Below the pieces are notes generated by a model that worked only from the letters and a program-made list of their open reading frames with translations, had not been told where the DNA came from and did not search any database. From assembly GCA_028292485.1 (NCBI GenBank), contig JAQGMG010000005.1:1-64000 (forward strand): DNA of 64,000 nucleotides. Reading direction: 5' to 3'. Origin of the DNA: Rhodocyclales bacterium (GTDB lineage Bacteria; Pseudomonadota; Gammaproteobacteria; Burkholderiales; Rhodocyclaceae). Of this stretch, positions 35,571-45,800 are shown in pieces. The translations under genes were made by a program, and so were the position numbers. How positions within the stretch are numbered: position 1 is the stretch's first letter; each line of letters opens with the position of its first letter.

Positions 35571-36697
35571 GGTTGCGCGTCCTGCATTTCTACAAGACTG
35601 CCTTTCCGGATTCGATGGGGGGCACCGAGCAGGTGATCAATCAACTTGCCAAGGGCTGCAATGACTATGGCATCACCACCGATGTCCTGTCGCTAACGTC
35701 TGAACGCGCAGCCGGCAGCATCGAGCTCGATGGTTACACCGCACACCGTGTCCGACGCCAACTGCAGATCGCCTCTACCGATTTCTCGCTGGCCGCGTTT
35801 CGGAGTTTTGCCAAACTGGCGGCGAAGGCCGATGTCATTCATTATCATTTTCCCTGGCCGTTCATGGATGTGGTCCACTTTGCGACAAGGGTCAACAAGC
35901 CCAGCATCGTCACCTATCATTCCGACATCATCCGACAGAAACATCTGCTCAAGCTTTATCGGCCGTTGAGGCAGTGGTTTCTCGCCAGTGTCGACCACAT
36001 CGTCGCCACTTCGCCGAATTACCTGGCCACCAGCGATGTGCTGACGAAGTTTGCCGACAAGGTCAGCGTCATTCCTATCGGCATCGACAAAACAGCCTAC
36101 CCTCCTGCATCTGCGCAACGCTTGCGCTACTGGCGCGAGCGGCTGGGAAAGCAATTCTTCCTGTTTGTCGGCGTATTGCGCTACTACAAGGGGCTACATC
36201 TGTTGCTGGAGGCCGCCCAAGGGAACGCCTACCCGGTAGCCATCGTCGGCGCCGGTCCAATCGAGAGAGAATTAAAAGCCAGAGCCAGACAGCTTGGCCT
36301 GAAAAACATCTACTTCCTCGGCTTCCTGCCAGAAGAGGACAAGATTGCCTTGCTTACCCTGTGTCTCGCTGTGGTATTTCCATCCCATCTTCGCTCCGAA
36401 GCCTTTGGCATCTCTCTACTGGAAGGGGCTATGTTTGGAAAACCCATGATTTCCAGCGAAATCGGTACCGGAACAAGCTACATCAACATTGCCAATGAGA
36501 CGGGACTGGTGGTTCCACCCGGAAATCCGGATGCTCTACGCTGTGCAATGCGTTTTTTGTGGGAGCAGCCGGGGCAAGCGGCGGCGATGGGACGGGTGGC
36601 AGAAGCCCGGTATTGGCAACATTTCACGGCAGCGAAAATGGTGAAACCCTATGCAGCCTTGTACGAAAATCTGGCACAACGAGCTACGAAAGCATGA
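35567..36697 (+). CDS. GT4 family glycosyltransferase
   Basis: The start is taken as the TTG at 35567, which overlaps the previous stop codon (TTGA) and directly precedes [24 protein letters not shown] starts upstream would lie deep inside the preceding gene. The product is 376 aa. The acceptor loop GGTEQVINQLA and donor-side FVGVLRYYKGLHLLLEA, FPSHLRSEAFGISLLEGAMFG are classic GT4. It is the last gene of the plus-strand glycosyltransferase operon and acts in the same glycan pathway. Confidence 0.86.
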   Translation: MRLRVLHFYKTAFPDSMGGTEQVINQLAKGCNDYGITTDVLSLTSERAAGSIELDGYTAHRVRRQLQIASTDFSLAAFRSFAKLAAKADVIHYHFPWPFMDVVHFATRVNKPSIVTYHSDIIRQKHLLKLYRPLRQWFLASVDHIVATSPNYLATSDVLTKFADKVSVIPIGIDKTAYPPASAQRLRYWRERLGKQFFLFVGVLRYYKGLHLLLEAAQGNAYPVAIVGAGPIERELKARARQLGLKNIYFLGFLPEEDKIALLTLCLAVVFPSHLRSEAFGISLLEGAMFGKPMISSEIGTGTSYINIANETGLVVPPGNPDALRCAMRFLWEQPGQAAAMGRVAEARYWQHFTAAKMVKPYAALYENLAQRATKA

Positions 36698-36750
36698 CAC
36701 GCAGTCCCTCCATCGTCATACCCTCAATGCCGGTTTGAGTTGAAGACGTT

Positions 36751-37707
36751 TCATCTGCTTTGCATCAATAATTGATCGAAATACGCAATGGTTTTGATCA
36801 GCCCATCGTCCAGTGACAACTCCGGTTCCCAATCAAGGAGCTGCCTGGCCAAGGAAACGTCCGGCTGTCGCTGCTTCGGGTCATCTCCAGGCAGGGGATG
36901 GAAACAGATTGATGAGCGCGAACCCGTCAAAGCGATGATTTTCCGGGCCAGCTCCAGAATGCTGAACTCGACCGGATTGCCAAGATTGAGCGGGCCACAC
37001 ACTTCGTCTGAAGTTGCCATCAAACGGATGAAGGCCTCAACCATTTCATCCACATAACAGAAAGCACGGGTTTGCGATCCGTCCCCAAAGATTGTGATGG
37101 GTTCATTCTTGAGCGCCTGGACGATGAAATTTGAAACCACGCGCCCGTCCTCCGGATGCATGCGCGGACCATAGGTATTGAAGATACGCGCCACCTTTAT
37201 GGTCAGTCCGTGCTGGCGTCGGTAGTCAAAAAACAGGGTTTCCGCACAGCGTTTACCTTCGTCGTAACAGGAACGCAGGCCAATCGGATTAACGTTCCCC
37301 CAATACTGCTCGACTTGCGGGTGTATCAATGGGTCACCGTAAACCTCGCTGGTCGAAGCCTGGAAAATTCTGGCATTGAGGCGTTTGGCCAGACCGAGCA
37401 TATTAATTGCCCCAAGCACAATGGTCTTGGTCGTCTGCACAGGGTCGTGCTGGTAATGAACCGGTGAGGCCGGGCAGGCCAGATTGTAGATTTCGTCCGC
37501 TTCCACATAGAGCGGAGACGTGACGTCATGCCTCAGCAACTCGAAATTTTTCTGGTTCAGCAGGTGAGTGATGTTGGACTTTTGGCCCGTATAAAAATTA
37601 TCGACGCACAGCACGTCGCACCCTTGCTCGACTAGCCGCTCACAAAGATGGGAGCCAAGGAATCCGGCGCCGCCGGTAACCAGAACGCGTTTTTGGGAAT
37701 GATGCAT
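36751..37707 (-). CDS. UDP-glucuronate decarboxylase-like SDR enzyme
   Basis: The start is taken as the ATG at 37707, before [21 protein letters not shown]; in-frame ATGs at 37734 and 37746 would add up to 13 residues. The 318-aa protein has [19 protein letters not shown], the YDEGKR active-site Tyr-Lys (rather than plain YxxxK), [22 protein letters not shown], and the [17 protein letters not shown] segment typical of UXS/decarboxylases making UDP-xylose. UDP-glucose dehydrogenase, which would supply UDP-glucuronate, is not in the window. Confidence 0.87.
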   Translation of the reverse strand: MHHSQKRVLVTGGAGFLGSHLCERLVEQGCDVLCVDNFYTGQKSNITHLLNQKNFELLRHDVTSPLYVEADEIYNLACPASPVHYQHDPVQTTKTIVLGAINMLGLAKRLNARIFQASTSEVYGDPLIHPQVEQYWGNVNPIGLRSCYDEGKRCAETLFFDYRRQHGLTIKVARIFNTYGPRMHPEDGRVVSNFIVQALKNEPITIFGDGSQTRAFCYVDEMVEAFIRLMATSDEVCGPLNLGNPVEFSILELARKIIALTGSRSSICFHPLPGDDPKQRQPDVSLARQLLDWEPELSLDDGLIKTIAYFDQLLMQSR

Positions 37708-37841
37708 TTTTGATCCAAAGACCTTGGCTGCCATACGCCTCGTCATTCGCTATCAACGGGCGCCGCCGCTGCAGGAGTCAAATTGGCGAATCCATCGGCA
37801 GAGCATGGGATTTTTTCCAATAATTTAAAAACAAATAAACA

Positions 37842-38552
37842 TCACCGAAAAACGTTGTATTTTATTATGCAATACAAAGCCCTGAATCCATCCCGCCAAC
37901 CAATCTTCTTGCCTTCTTCATAGGTTCTTCCAAAATATGAAATCCCGACCTCATATATACGACAGTGCAACTTCGCCACCTTGGCCGTAATCTCCGGCTC
38001 AAATCCGAATCGATTCTCCTCGATACGAATGGACTGGATTATTTCTCGCTTGAAAACCTTGTAGCAAGACTCCATGTCGGTCAAATTCAGATTCGTGAAT
38101 ATATTGGATAGCAGGGTGAGAACGCCATTGCCTACGCGATGCCAGAAATAGATGACCCGATGAGGGTTTCCACCCATGAACCGTGAGCCAAACACAACGT
38201 CAGCTTTGCCGGCCAATATCGGCTCGATCAATATTGAATACTCTCGGGGATCGTATTCAAGATCGGCATCCTGAATTATCACGATGTCGCCAGTCGCCAG
38301 CTTTATGCCCGTCCTGAGCGCTGCGCCCTTTCCCTCGTTGGATTCCTGAAGAACAAGCTTGTCAATTCTATCGGCAAGCTCATTTTCAAGAATGGCCCTG
38401 GTGCCATCATTCGAGAAATCATCGACAACGATAATTTCCAGATTGGCGAAGGGCGTAGCACGCACAGCTTCGATGATGCTGCGGATCGTATTTTTTTCGT
38501 TGTAGCAAGGAATTACAATCGTCAGCTTGGGCGGGGAGGGTTGTTTCTGCAT
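37842..38552 (-). CDS. GT2 family glycosyltransferase (dolichyl-phosphate mannosyltransferase-like)
   Basis: The start is the ATG at 38552, before the fold begins ([19 protein letters not shown]). The 236-aa protein has [12 protein letters not shown], the DxD motif [10 protein letters not shown], and GSRFMGG, typical of enzymes that load a sugar on polyprenyl phosphate. No membrane anchor is present beyond weak hydrophobic stretches. Polyprenyl-phosphate sugar is the donor that GT-C enzymes use, so it may feed the GT-C-like fusion at 21.4-25.0 kb. The gene is AT-rich relative to core genes. It is the last intact gene of the island. Confidence 0.87.
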   Translation of the reverse strand: MQKQPSPPKLTIVIPCYNEKNTIRSIIEAVRATPFANLEIIVVDDFSNDGTRAILENELADRIDKLVLQESNEGKGAALRTGIKLATGDIVIIQDADLEYDPREYSILIEPILAGKADVVFGSRFMGGNPHRVIYFWHRVGNGVLTLLSNIFTNLNLTDMESCYKVFKREIIQSIRIEENRFGFEPEITAKVAKLHCRIYEVGISYFGRTYEEGKKIGWRDGFRALYCIIKYNVFR

Positions 38553-38582
38553 AACCTGATTAATTTTCAGAATCATAAACAA

Positions 38583-38954
38583 ATGTTTTAAATCTACCGA
38601 CCATTTCGGGAATGGTAGTAGACGTTTTTATTTTTGCGAAGTCGTTGATCAATAAAAACCATCGGGATGAGCTGCCGGGACTACTCTCCCGAAGTGGGCT
38701 TCACGATGGACGAGCCGAGGGCATAAAGCAATTGTTTTTCAGTTCTGAAGCCACCTGGGAGTTTGTCGATGGAGACTTCTTGAGCTTCCGTGATTCAGTG
38801 CTTGAAGTTCCATCGACTTATATTTGTTGTTTGTTCCGCCAAAACTGCTCGATGCAAATCGGTTTTAACTGCATGACTCCTGGGACTAGCGCGTAAGCCC
38901 GCTTGTCCAGCAACCTCAATGCGACGGAATTTCCTTTGTGCCTGAAATGGAGAT
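38583..38954. other. Island right-flank intergenic sequence
   Basis: This stretch of about 370 bp has only short open frames without family features. A short inverted repeat (GTCGATGGA ... TCCATCGAC, about 38767-38819) is visible. It probably consists of decayed sequence next to the Fic remnant. Confidence 0.4.
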
Positions 38955-39160
38955 CTTGCAAAAAAACATCGCGCGTGCGGTGCGGCCATTGCCATCTACA
39001 CAGGGTGGTCGTAGCGGGTCATGAAATGCGGCAGCACGGCGCAGCACCGGATGCCCGAGGGGCAGGGACGACTGAGCTGCATTGACAAACGCGCACAGCC
39101 GCTCGGGCAGCTCCGTATGCCTTGGCGGTTGATGCAGGATGCTGCCATCGCGATTGTGTC
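38955..39160 (-). pseudogene. Degraded Fic-family gene fragment
   Basis: On the minus strand the reading SILHQPPRHTELPERL, then HPVLR, then, in a shifted frame, HFMTRYDHPV, and finally VDGNGRTARAMFF in the first frame reproduces the Fic domain (catalytic HPFxDGNGRTAR). At least two frameshifts separate the pieces, the catalytic His-Pro-Phe is broken, and both ends of the gene are missing. It is not functional. It lies at the right border of the island, 22 bp from the MFS gene's stop. Confidence 0.78.
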
Positions 39161-39181
39161 GATGACTGGTCGATTTTGCGC

Positions 39182-40426
39182 TCAGGCGCTCGCGGCGCGG
39201 CTGCGGTAACCGTGATGCGCCTGCCAGCTCGATACGCTCATGATGCAGCCGATCAACAGGAACACCGGCACGGCACCAAACAGGGCGGTGATGGCGCCGT
39301 ACAGCGAAGGGCCGGTCAGCCCCATCATATTGCCCATCATCGAGCGCAGCCCCGCGCCTTCGCCCTGCTTGCCCGCCGGCATGGCGCGATAGATGAGGCT
39401 GAGGATATTCGGCTGCCCGACACCGGCCGCCAGGCCGAAGACGAAGCCGCAGGCGCCGAGCAGAAGACCACCCTTTGCCATCGGCAGCACAAAGAAGACG
39501 CTGGCTGCCACGCCAAAGGAGAGGCACAGCATGCGCCACTCCGACAGCTTGCGGGACATCCACGGCAGTGCGGCGCGGATTGCAAAGGTACCGACAGCGA
39601 AACATGACAGAACCATACCGATGGTGGTGGCGGAGTAGCCGCGCTCGGTGCCAAGAACGGGCACCATGAAGTTGAAGCCATCCCACGCCAGTGCCACGGC
39701 CATGGTGAGGAGATAGATACGCAGGAGACGCGGATTGGTGAAAACCGTGCGGACGATGCTTTCGCCGCCCTTGTCTTGATGTGCCTGGCGCATGCCATTT
39801 GGCAGATGGACACGATAGGAAACGATCAGGCTGCACAGCACGATCAGGGCCATGGTGCCGAATGCAGCACTGAAGCCCTTGTGATCGATGATGAGGCCGA
39901 CCACGGACGGTCCGACGACGGCGGAAACCGAGTTGCCGAGCTGCAGCCAGGCGAGCATGCCGATGCGGTCAGCCTCGTCTTCGAAATCCATGAACGACAC
40001 CGATACATTGGCCGCCAGCATGTAGGTGCCGAAGCCGAAGCCCCCCAGCGCGGCGCCGACGAACACGGCCGGCAGCGCGGCCCAGAATGCAGGCAGTGCC
40101 AGGCCGATGATCATGGACACGAGGCTTACGCGCATGACGGTGCGCGGCCCGATGCGGTCGACCCAGCGCCCCATGTGCAGCGATAGCAGCGCCGGCAGCA
40201 AGCCGTACAGGCTGTAAGCGATACCTGCGTTGAAGCTGCCGCCATGCTGGAGCGCAAACAGCGAGGCGCTGACGCGGCCGCCGGACATGGTGATGTGCGC
40301 GAGAACCGAGACGGCTATCAGCGAAAAGATTTGTGGATTGACGCGGGCGAAAGTGCGCGAAAACATCTGCGAGAGCTTGCTCGACAGGGATCGCGACCCG
40401 GAACTGCTGGGATCGGAAGGAAGCAT
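39182..40426 (-). CDS. Major facilitator superfamily transporter
   Basis: The 414-aa inner-membrane protein has twelve predicted membrane segments, with the MFS loop motif MGRWVDRIGPRTVMR between helices 2 and 3 and GLTGPSLYGAI near the end. Substrate is unknown; drug or metabolite efflux is likely. Its last ~34 codons are duplicated at 20310-20413 on the far side of the polysaccharide island. It is divergent from earP, 174 bp away. Confidence 0.9.
   Translation of the reverse strand: MLPSDPSSSGSRSLSSKLSQMFSRTFARVNPQIFSLIAVSVLAHITMSGGRVSASLFALQHGGSFNAGIAYSLYGLLPALLSLHMGRWVDRIGPRTVMRVSLVSMIIGLALPAFWAALPAVFVGAALGGFGFGTYMLAANVSVSFMDFEDEADRIGMLAWLQLGNSVSAVVGPSVVGLIIDHKGFSAAFGTMALIVLCSLIVSYRVHLPNGMRQAHQDKGGESIVRTVFTNPRLLRIYLLTMAVALAWDGFNFMVPVLGTERGYSATTIGMVLSCFAVGTFAIRAALPWMSRKLSEWRMLCLSFGVAASVFFVLPMAKGGLLLGACGFVFGLAAGVGQPNILSLIYRAMPAGKQGEGAGLRSMMGNMMGLTGPSLYGAITALFGAVPVFLLIGCIMSVSSWQAHHGYRSRAASA
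39197..39285. repeat. Right copy of the 89-bp direct repeat bounding the island
   Basis: This lies inside the 3' end of the intact MFS gene and matches 20325-20413 at 82 of 89 positions, in the same orientation. The pair frames about 18.9 kb. Confidence 0.85.
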
Positions 40427-40536
40427 GCGCCATTTTAACGGTGACTGAGGCGCAGCACAAAACCGCCCGAGGCGTGCACAAGCCCGGCAGGCCAGTAAAC
40501 TGGGGAGTCTGCTGATTTGGCGACACCTTTTTTAAC

Positions 40537-40596
40537 CTTGCCCATTCATTTGCCTAGTAACTTGCCGACTCACTTGCCGATTCATTTGCCTGTTTC
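40537..40596 (+). repeat. Five 12-bp tandem repeats directly before earP
   Basis: Five consecutive 12-mers of the type CTTGCCGATTCA, with a few changes, end 4 bp before the earP ATG. They occupy the place of the ribosome-binding site; no clear Shine-Dalgarno sequence remains. Confidence 0.75.
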
Positions 40597-40600
40597 TTCC

Positions 40601-41752
40601 ATGCCCCTGCGCGTCGATATCTTCTGCGCCGTCATCGATAACTTTGGCGATGCCGGCGTGTGCTGGCGCCTGGCGCGTCAGCTTGTCAATGAGCATGGCT
40701 GCTCCGTGCGCTTGTGGCTGGACCGGCCGGAAGTGCTGGAAGCGCTCGTGCCAGCGATGCAAGTGCTTGCCGGTGGCGAAAACATCGATGGGGTGCGGCT
40801 CGGCGATTGGCAGCAGGCCATCATGGCCGAGCCTGCCGATGTCGTGATCGAGGCTTTTGCGTGCAACCCGCCGGAGGCCTGCATCGCGCGCATGGCCCGG
40901 TGCGCGCGGCAGCCAGCCTGGATCAATCTCGAGTACCTGAGCGCCGAGAACTGGGTGCAAAGTTCGCACCTGTTGCCATCGAGGCATCCTCAGCTTGGCC
41001 TGACCAAGTATTTCTATTTCCCCGGTTTCGATGCGGCAACGGGCGGCTTGCTCAAGGAGGCCCGGCTCGATGCGGCGCGTCTGCAGTTTCAGGCTGATGC
41101 CGGGGCGCAAAGCGCGTTCTGGCAGTCTTGCGGCGTACCGGCGCCGCAAGCGGAGGCCTTGTGCGTTTCGCTCTTCGCTTACGAAAACGCTGCCTTGCCC
41201 GCTCTACTCGATGCCTGGGCGACAAGCGCGCAGCCCGTCTATTGCGCCGTGCCGGTTGGCCGGTCTGTGGCGGCCATCGCCACCTGGTGCGGTCAGGCGC
41301 TCTTGCAGCCAGGTGCCGTGATTGATCGTGGCAATTTGCGGATTGCTGTTGTGCCTTTCCTCGGCCAGCGTGACTACGACAGCTTGCTGTGGGCTTGCGA
41401 CCTCAACTTCGTGCGCGGCGAAGATTCGTTTGTGCGGGCGCAATGGGCGCAGAGGCCTTTCGTCTGGCACATCTACCAGCAGGATGACAACGCGCATCGC
41501 ATCAAGCTGGATGCTTTTCTGGCGCTCTTCGGCGCTGAGATTGCCAGCCCGGCGCAGCAGGCACTGAAGGATTTCTGGCATGCATGGGAGCGGCAAGACG
41601 TTGGCGCACAAGGCGTGGCGGCATGCTGGCCCGCGTTCAGCGCGCAGTTGCCGGCATTGCGGCGCCGCGCAGCTGTGTGGGCCGAGCTTGTTGCAACGCA
41701 CGGCGACCTGTGTTCCCGATTGCTGATTTTTTGCCAAGGCTTGCTAGAATGA
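40601..41752 (+). CDS. earP: EF-P arginine rhamnosyltransferase
   Basis: The ATG at 40601 gives 383 aa starting PLRVDIFCAVIDNFGDAGVCWR; a TTG at 40517 would read through the tandem repeats. Asp13 and Asp17 in IDNFGDAG and the Glu near residue 274 in FVRGEDSFVRAQW correspond to the catalytic and donor-binding residues known for EarP. It transfers rhamnose from dTDP-rhamnose to an arginine of elongation factor P, which relieves ribosome stalling at polyproline. Its substrate gene efp follows 78 bp downstream, as in other betaproteobacteria. Confidence 0.96.
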   Translation: MPLRVDIFCAVIDNFGDAGVCWRLARQLVNEHGCSVRLWLDRPEVLEALVPAMQVLAGGENIDGVRLGDWQQAIMAEPADVVIEAFACNPPEACIARMARCARQPAWINLEYLSAENWVQSSHLLPSRHPQLGLTKYFYFPGFDAATGGLLKEARLDAARLQFQADAGAQSAFWQSCGVPAPQAEALCVSLFAYENAALPALLDAWATSAQPVYCAVPVGRSVAAIATWCGQALLQPGAVIDRGNLRIAVVPFLGQRDYDSLLWACDLNFVRGEDSFVRAQWAQRPFVWHIYQQDDNAHRIKLDAFLALFGAEIASPAQQALKDFWHAWERQDVGAQGVAACWPAFSAQLPALRRRAAVWAELVATHGDLCSRLLIFCQGLLE

Positions 41753-41830
41753 CGGGCTTTGTAAACTTTTTTACGAACTCTGACAGGCGCTTGGGCGCCC
41801 ACATTAAACCTCTGTAGGTGTCCGGTTATC

Positions 41831-42388
41831 ATGAAAACAGCACAAGAACTCCGCGTCGGCAACGTTGTAATGGTTGGCCCCGATGCCCTGGTTGTCCAGC
41901 GCGCGGAATACAGCAAGGGCGGCCGTAACTCCGCCCAGGTCAAGATGAAATTCAAGAATCTGCTCACCGATGCGGGCAGCGAATTCGTCTACAAGGCCGA
42001 CGACAAATTCGAAGTCGTACAACTCGATCGCAAGGAAGTGACCTATTCCTACTTTGCCGACCCGATGTACGTGTTCATGGACGCCGAGTACAACCAGTAC
42101 GAGATCGAAGCGGACAACATGACCGATGCGCTCAAGTATCTGGAAGACGGCCTGCCGTGCGAAGTCGTGTTCTACAACGACAAGGCCATCTCGGTTGAAA
42201 TGCCGAAGTACGTCGTGCGCGAAGTGATCTACACCGAACCTGCCGTGAAGGGTGACACCTCCGGCAAGGTGATGAAGCCTGCGCGTCTGGCCACCGGGTT
42301 CGAACTGCCTGTCCCGGCTTTCGTGGAAATCGGCGACAAGATCGAAATCGATACCGCGACCAATGAATACCGCAGTCGCGTGAAGTAA
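41831..42388 (+). CDS. efp: Elongation factor P (arginine type)
   Basis: The 185-aa length is standard. Residue 32 is Arg in the loop [10 protein letters not shown], the rhamnosylation site of EarP-dependent EF-P, instead of the lysine modified by EpmA. The C-terminal OB domain ends with the family motif [18 protein letters not shown]. It promotes peptide bond formation at polyproline stretches. A strong terminator follows 31 bp after the stop. Confidence 0.98.
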   Translation: MKTAQELRVGNVVMVGPDALVVQRAEYSKGGRNSAQVKMKFKNLLTDAGSEFVYKADDKFEVVQLDRKEVTYSYFADPMYVFMDAEYNQYEIEADNMTDALKYLEDGLPCEVVFYNDKAISVEMPKYVVREVIYTEPAVKGDTSGKVMKPARLATGFELPVPAFVEIGDKIEIDTATNEYRSRVK

Positions 42389-42419
42389 TCGACCTGGCTG
42401 GATCAAGACTCAGTCAACT

Positions 42420-42439
42420 AGGCCCCGCGGGGCCTTTTT
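42420..42439 (+). terminator. Intrinsic terminator of earP-efp
   Basis: A 7-bp GC-rich stem (AGGCCCC/GGGGCCT) with a 2-nt loop is followed by a T-run. Confidence 0.92.
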
Positions 42440-42492
42440 ACTGCGGAATCTGCGCCCGGATACGCAACCGCTAAACATCGAGGGAGAACAGG

Positions 42493-42747
42493 ATGTCGAT
42501 ACGTTTGATCTGCATGACTGTGTTGGTAGCGCTCAGCCTGAGCGCGTGCAAGAAAGAGGAAGAGATTCCGGCGTCGCCGCCTGCGGACACTGCACAAAGC
42601 CCGGCATTGTCGATATCCGATACCGGCAGCGGCGCGGTCGCTGAAATGCAGTCTGCGGCAATGGATGCGCAAGATGCTACCGCAGCACTTTCGGAAGCCG
42701 CCAGCGCGGCGATCGGCATGGCAAACGAGGCTGGCAAGAAGCAGTAA
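42493..42747 (+). CDS. Small lipoprotein (84 aa)
   Basis: A hydrophobic N-terminus (MTVLVALSL) ends in the lipobox LSAC, so Cys19 should be lipidated and the protein anchored in the membrane. The mature part is short, with a KKEEE start and an Ala-rich helical C-terminus (about residues 50-80). No family is recognised. GGGAGAACAGG before the ATG is a good ribosome-binding site. It has its own terminators on both sides and so forms a single-gene unit. Confidence 0.85.
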   Translation: MSIRLICMTVLVALSLSACKKEEEIPASPPADTAQSPALSISDTGSGAVAEMQSAAMDAQDATAALSEAASAAIGMANEAGKKQ

Positions 42748-42767
42748 GCTTCAGCCGTGCGCCAATG

Positions 42768-42794
42768 AGAAAAGGGGCCAGTGGCCCCTTTTCT
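42768..42794. terminator. Intrinsic terminator after the lipoprotein gene
   Basis: A perfect 12-bp stem (AGAAAAGGGGCC and complement) with a 3-nt loop has A- and T-rich outer arms, so it may act in both directions. Confidence 0.9.
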
Positions 42795-42894
42795 TATTGG
42801 CTTTTGTCCCCATGTCGATTGTTCGCAGGAACCTTGGCTGATCATTGCCGATCAACCAGTTCTACGTCCGTTCTTCTCCCAGGCAATCATCTCA

Positions 42895-45800
42895 ATGAGT
42901 CAGCACCCGTATATCCGCATTCGCGGCGCACGCCAGAACAACCTCAAGAACCTCGATCTCGATATCCCCACCGGCGAACTGGTGGTGGTGACCGGCCCGT
43001 CCGGCTCGGGCAAGAGCTCCCTGGTGTTCGACACGCTGTATGCGGAAGGGCAGCGGCGCTATGTCGAGACGTTTTCGCCGTATGCGCGCCAGTTCCTCGA
43101 TCGCATGGACAAGCCGCAGGTGGATCGCATCGAAGGCGTGCCGCCGGCCATTGCCATCGACCAGAGCAACCAGGTACGCACCTCGCGCAGCACCGTTGGC
43201 ACCATGACCGAGTTGGCCGACTACCTCAAGCTGCTATATGCACGCGCCTCGACCTTGTATTGCAAGGGGTGCGGCGCCAAGGTCGTGCGTGAGACGCCGG
43301 AAACCATTCTGCATACGCTGAGCGTGCTTGGCCCGCAGAATGGCGACCCGCGTCTTGCCATCGTCGCGCCACTCCCGATCCCCGAGAATTTCACTGCCGA
43401 GGAAATGCGCGGCCATCTCGAACGGCAGGGCTTCACGCGCGTCAGCGAAGTCAGCAAGGCGGGCAGGACGGAGCTTGCTGTCGTCGTCGACCGTTTCCGC
43501 TTCAGCAGTGCCGAACAGTCGCGCTTGAGTGAGGCCCTGGAAACCGCATTGCGCCTGGGCAACGGCCGGGTCGAAGCGCATCTGGGTGGCGAAGTGACGG
43601 AAGATGCCAAAAACATATGGCGCTTCTCTGCTGACCTGCATTGCGCGAATTGCGATATCCATTACGCCGAGCCCACCTCGTCGCATTTCTCCTTCAATTC
43701 CGCCGTCGGCGCCTGCGAAGTCTGCAAGGGCTTTGGCCGCGTGATCGGCATCGACCCTGGCCTTATCGTGCCGGATGAATCGAAGACGCTGGCTGGTGGT
43801 GCGGTCAAGCCGTGGCAGACCGAAAGCTACAAGGAATGTCAGGACGACCTGATGAAGATGTGCCGCTCGCGCGGCGTGGCCACTGATATCGCGTGGCGTG
43901 ACCTGCCGGAAGAGCATCGCGTATGGGTCATGGAAGGCGAGCCCGAGTTCAAGAGCTGGCAGCGCTCCTGGCCAAAGTACTGGTACGGCGTGCGGCGCTT
44001 CTTCGACTGGCTCGAGACCAAGGCATACAAGATGCATATTCGTGTCTTGCTGTCGCGTTATCGCGCCTACACGGATTGCCCCACTTGCGAGGGCGCGCGT
44101 CTGAAGACGGATTCGCTGTTGTGGCGGGTTGGGACTAAAGAGCAGGCGGACTCTGCGTTGGCAGCCTCTCCCACACTGCAGTTCTCTCTCCCTGAGGGAG
44201 AGGGTGGTCCGAAGGACCGGGAGAGGGGGGATGGTCTGATATCCGTTGCTCGTTCTTCGAGTGACGCATCCCTCTCCCGACCCTCCGGGCCACCCTCTCC
44301 CGCAAGCGGGAGAGGGCACAGCAACGTGGCGTTGTCGCGCAAACGCTTCCGCCCCCACGGCGCATGGCTGCCGGAAGCCACACTACAAAGCCTGCCCGGC
44401 CTGTCGATCCACGATGCCATGCGCTTGCCCATCGACCGGGCAAGCGGTTTCTTCGCCACGCTGAGCGTGCCCGGCACAGCCGGCGAAGCAGCCGATCTGG
44501 TCATGACCGAGATCCGCAGTCGCATCAACTACCTCTGCGAAGTCGGCCTCGGCTACCTCACGCTGGACCGCCAGAGCCGCACGCTCTCAGGCGGTGAAGT
44601 GCAGCGTATCAACCTCACGACTGCACTTGGTACTTCGCTGGTCAACACGCTGTTCGTGCTCGATGAGCCTTCCATCGGGCTGCATCCACGTGATATCGAC
44701 CGCATCAACGGCGTCATGCGCAATCTGCGTGACGCAGGCAATTCACTGATCGTTGTCGAACACGATCCGGCCGTGATGCTCAATGCCGATCGCATCATCG
44801 ACATCGGTCCCGGTCCGGGCGCCGCAGGCGGCAACATTGTTTTCAACGGTACGCCCGACGAGTTGCGTGGTCGTACGGACACCCTCACCGCGCAATTCCT
44901 TGGTGGGCATCGCAAGGTGGATGCGGGCCTGGTGCGCCAAAGCGTCGATGCGAAAACACCTCGCCTCAAACTGCTCGGCGCAACGGCCAACAATCTCAAG
45001 AACGTCGACCTCTCGCTGCCGCTGGGTCGCCTCGTCTGCGTCACCGGTGTGTCGGGCTCCGGCAAGTCCACGCTGATACAGGACGTGCTCTACCTCGCAC
45101 TCAAGAAGGCCAAGGGCGAGGCGGCCGAGACGCCTGGCGCGTTCGATAAGCTCATCGGTGACGACCTGATCGAGTCGATTGTCATGGTCGATCAGAGCGC
45201 CATCGGCAAGACCACGCGCTCCAATCCCGCCAGCTATGTCGGCGCTTTCGACGTGATCCGCAAACGCTTCGCTGCGCTGCCCGAAGCCGAACAGCGCGGC
45301 TACACGGCAGGTACCTTTTCGTTCAACTCCGGCGATGGACGCTGCCCGACTTGTGGTGGCAACGGCTTCGAGCATGTCGAGATGCAGTTCCTCTCCGACG
45401 TGTATTTGCGTTGCCCGGATTGCGATGGCACGCGCTATCGCCCCGAGGTACTGGAACTGCAATTGCGCGGTAAAAGCATCGCGCAAGTGTTGGAACTCAC
45501 CGCCATCGATGCGTTGACCTTCTTCGGTGATGACAAGGACGTGGTGCGTGCCGTGCAGCCGCTGGTCGATGTAGGGCTCGATTACCTTACGCTGGGGCAG
45601 CCGGTGCCAACCTTATCGGGCGGTGAAGCGCAGCGCCTGAAACTGGCAGGTCACCTCGCCGACTATTCGGCCAAGAGCGCGGCGCGCAAGAAGGTCGCAA
45701 CACGTGGCAGTCTGTTCCTGTTCGACGAACCGACGACGGGCCTGCATTTCGGTGATATCGAAAAACTGCTGCGTGCTTTGCGCGCCCTCGTCGATGCGGC

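Noticed and set aside
40537-40596. CRISPR-like array before earP
   Set aside because: The units are 12 bp and contiguous, without spacers or cas genes; a simple tandem repeat.
42781-42894. An upstream ATG that would lengthen the UvrA protein by 38 residues
   Set aside because: The extension starts within the terminator hairpin at 42768-42794 and precedes the conserved UvrA N-terminus.
42795-42894. LexA (SOS) box before uvrA
   Set aside because: No CTGT-N8-ACAG-type site is present in the short upstream region.
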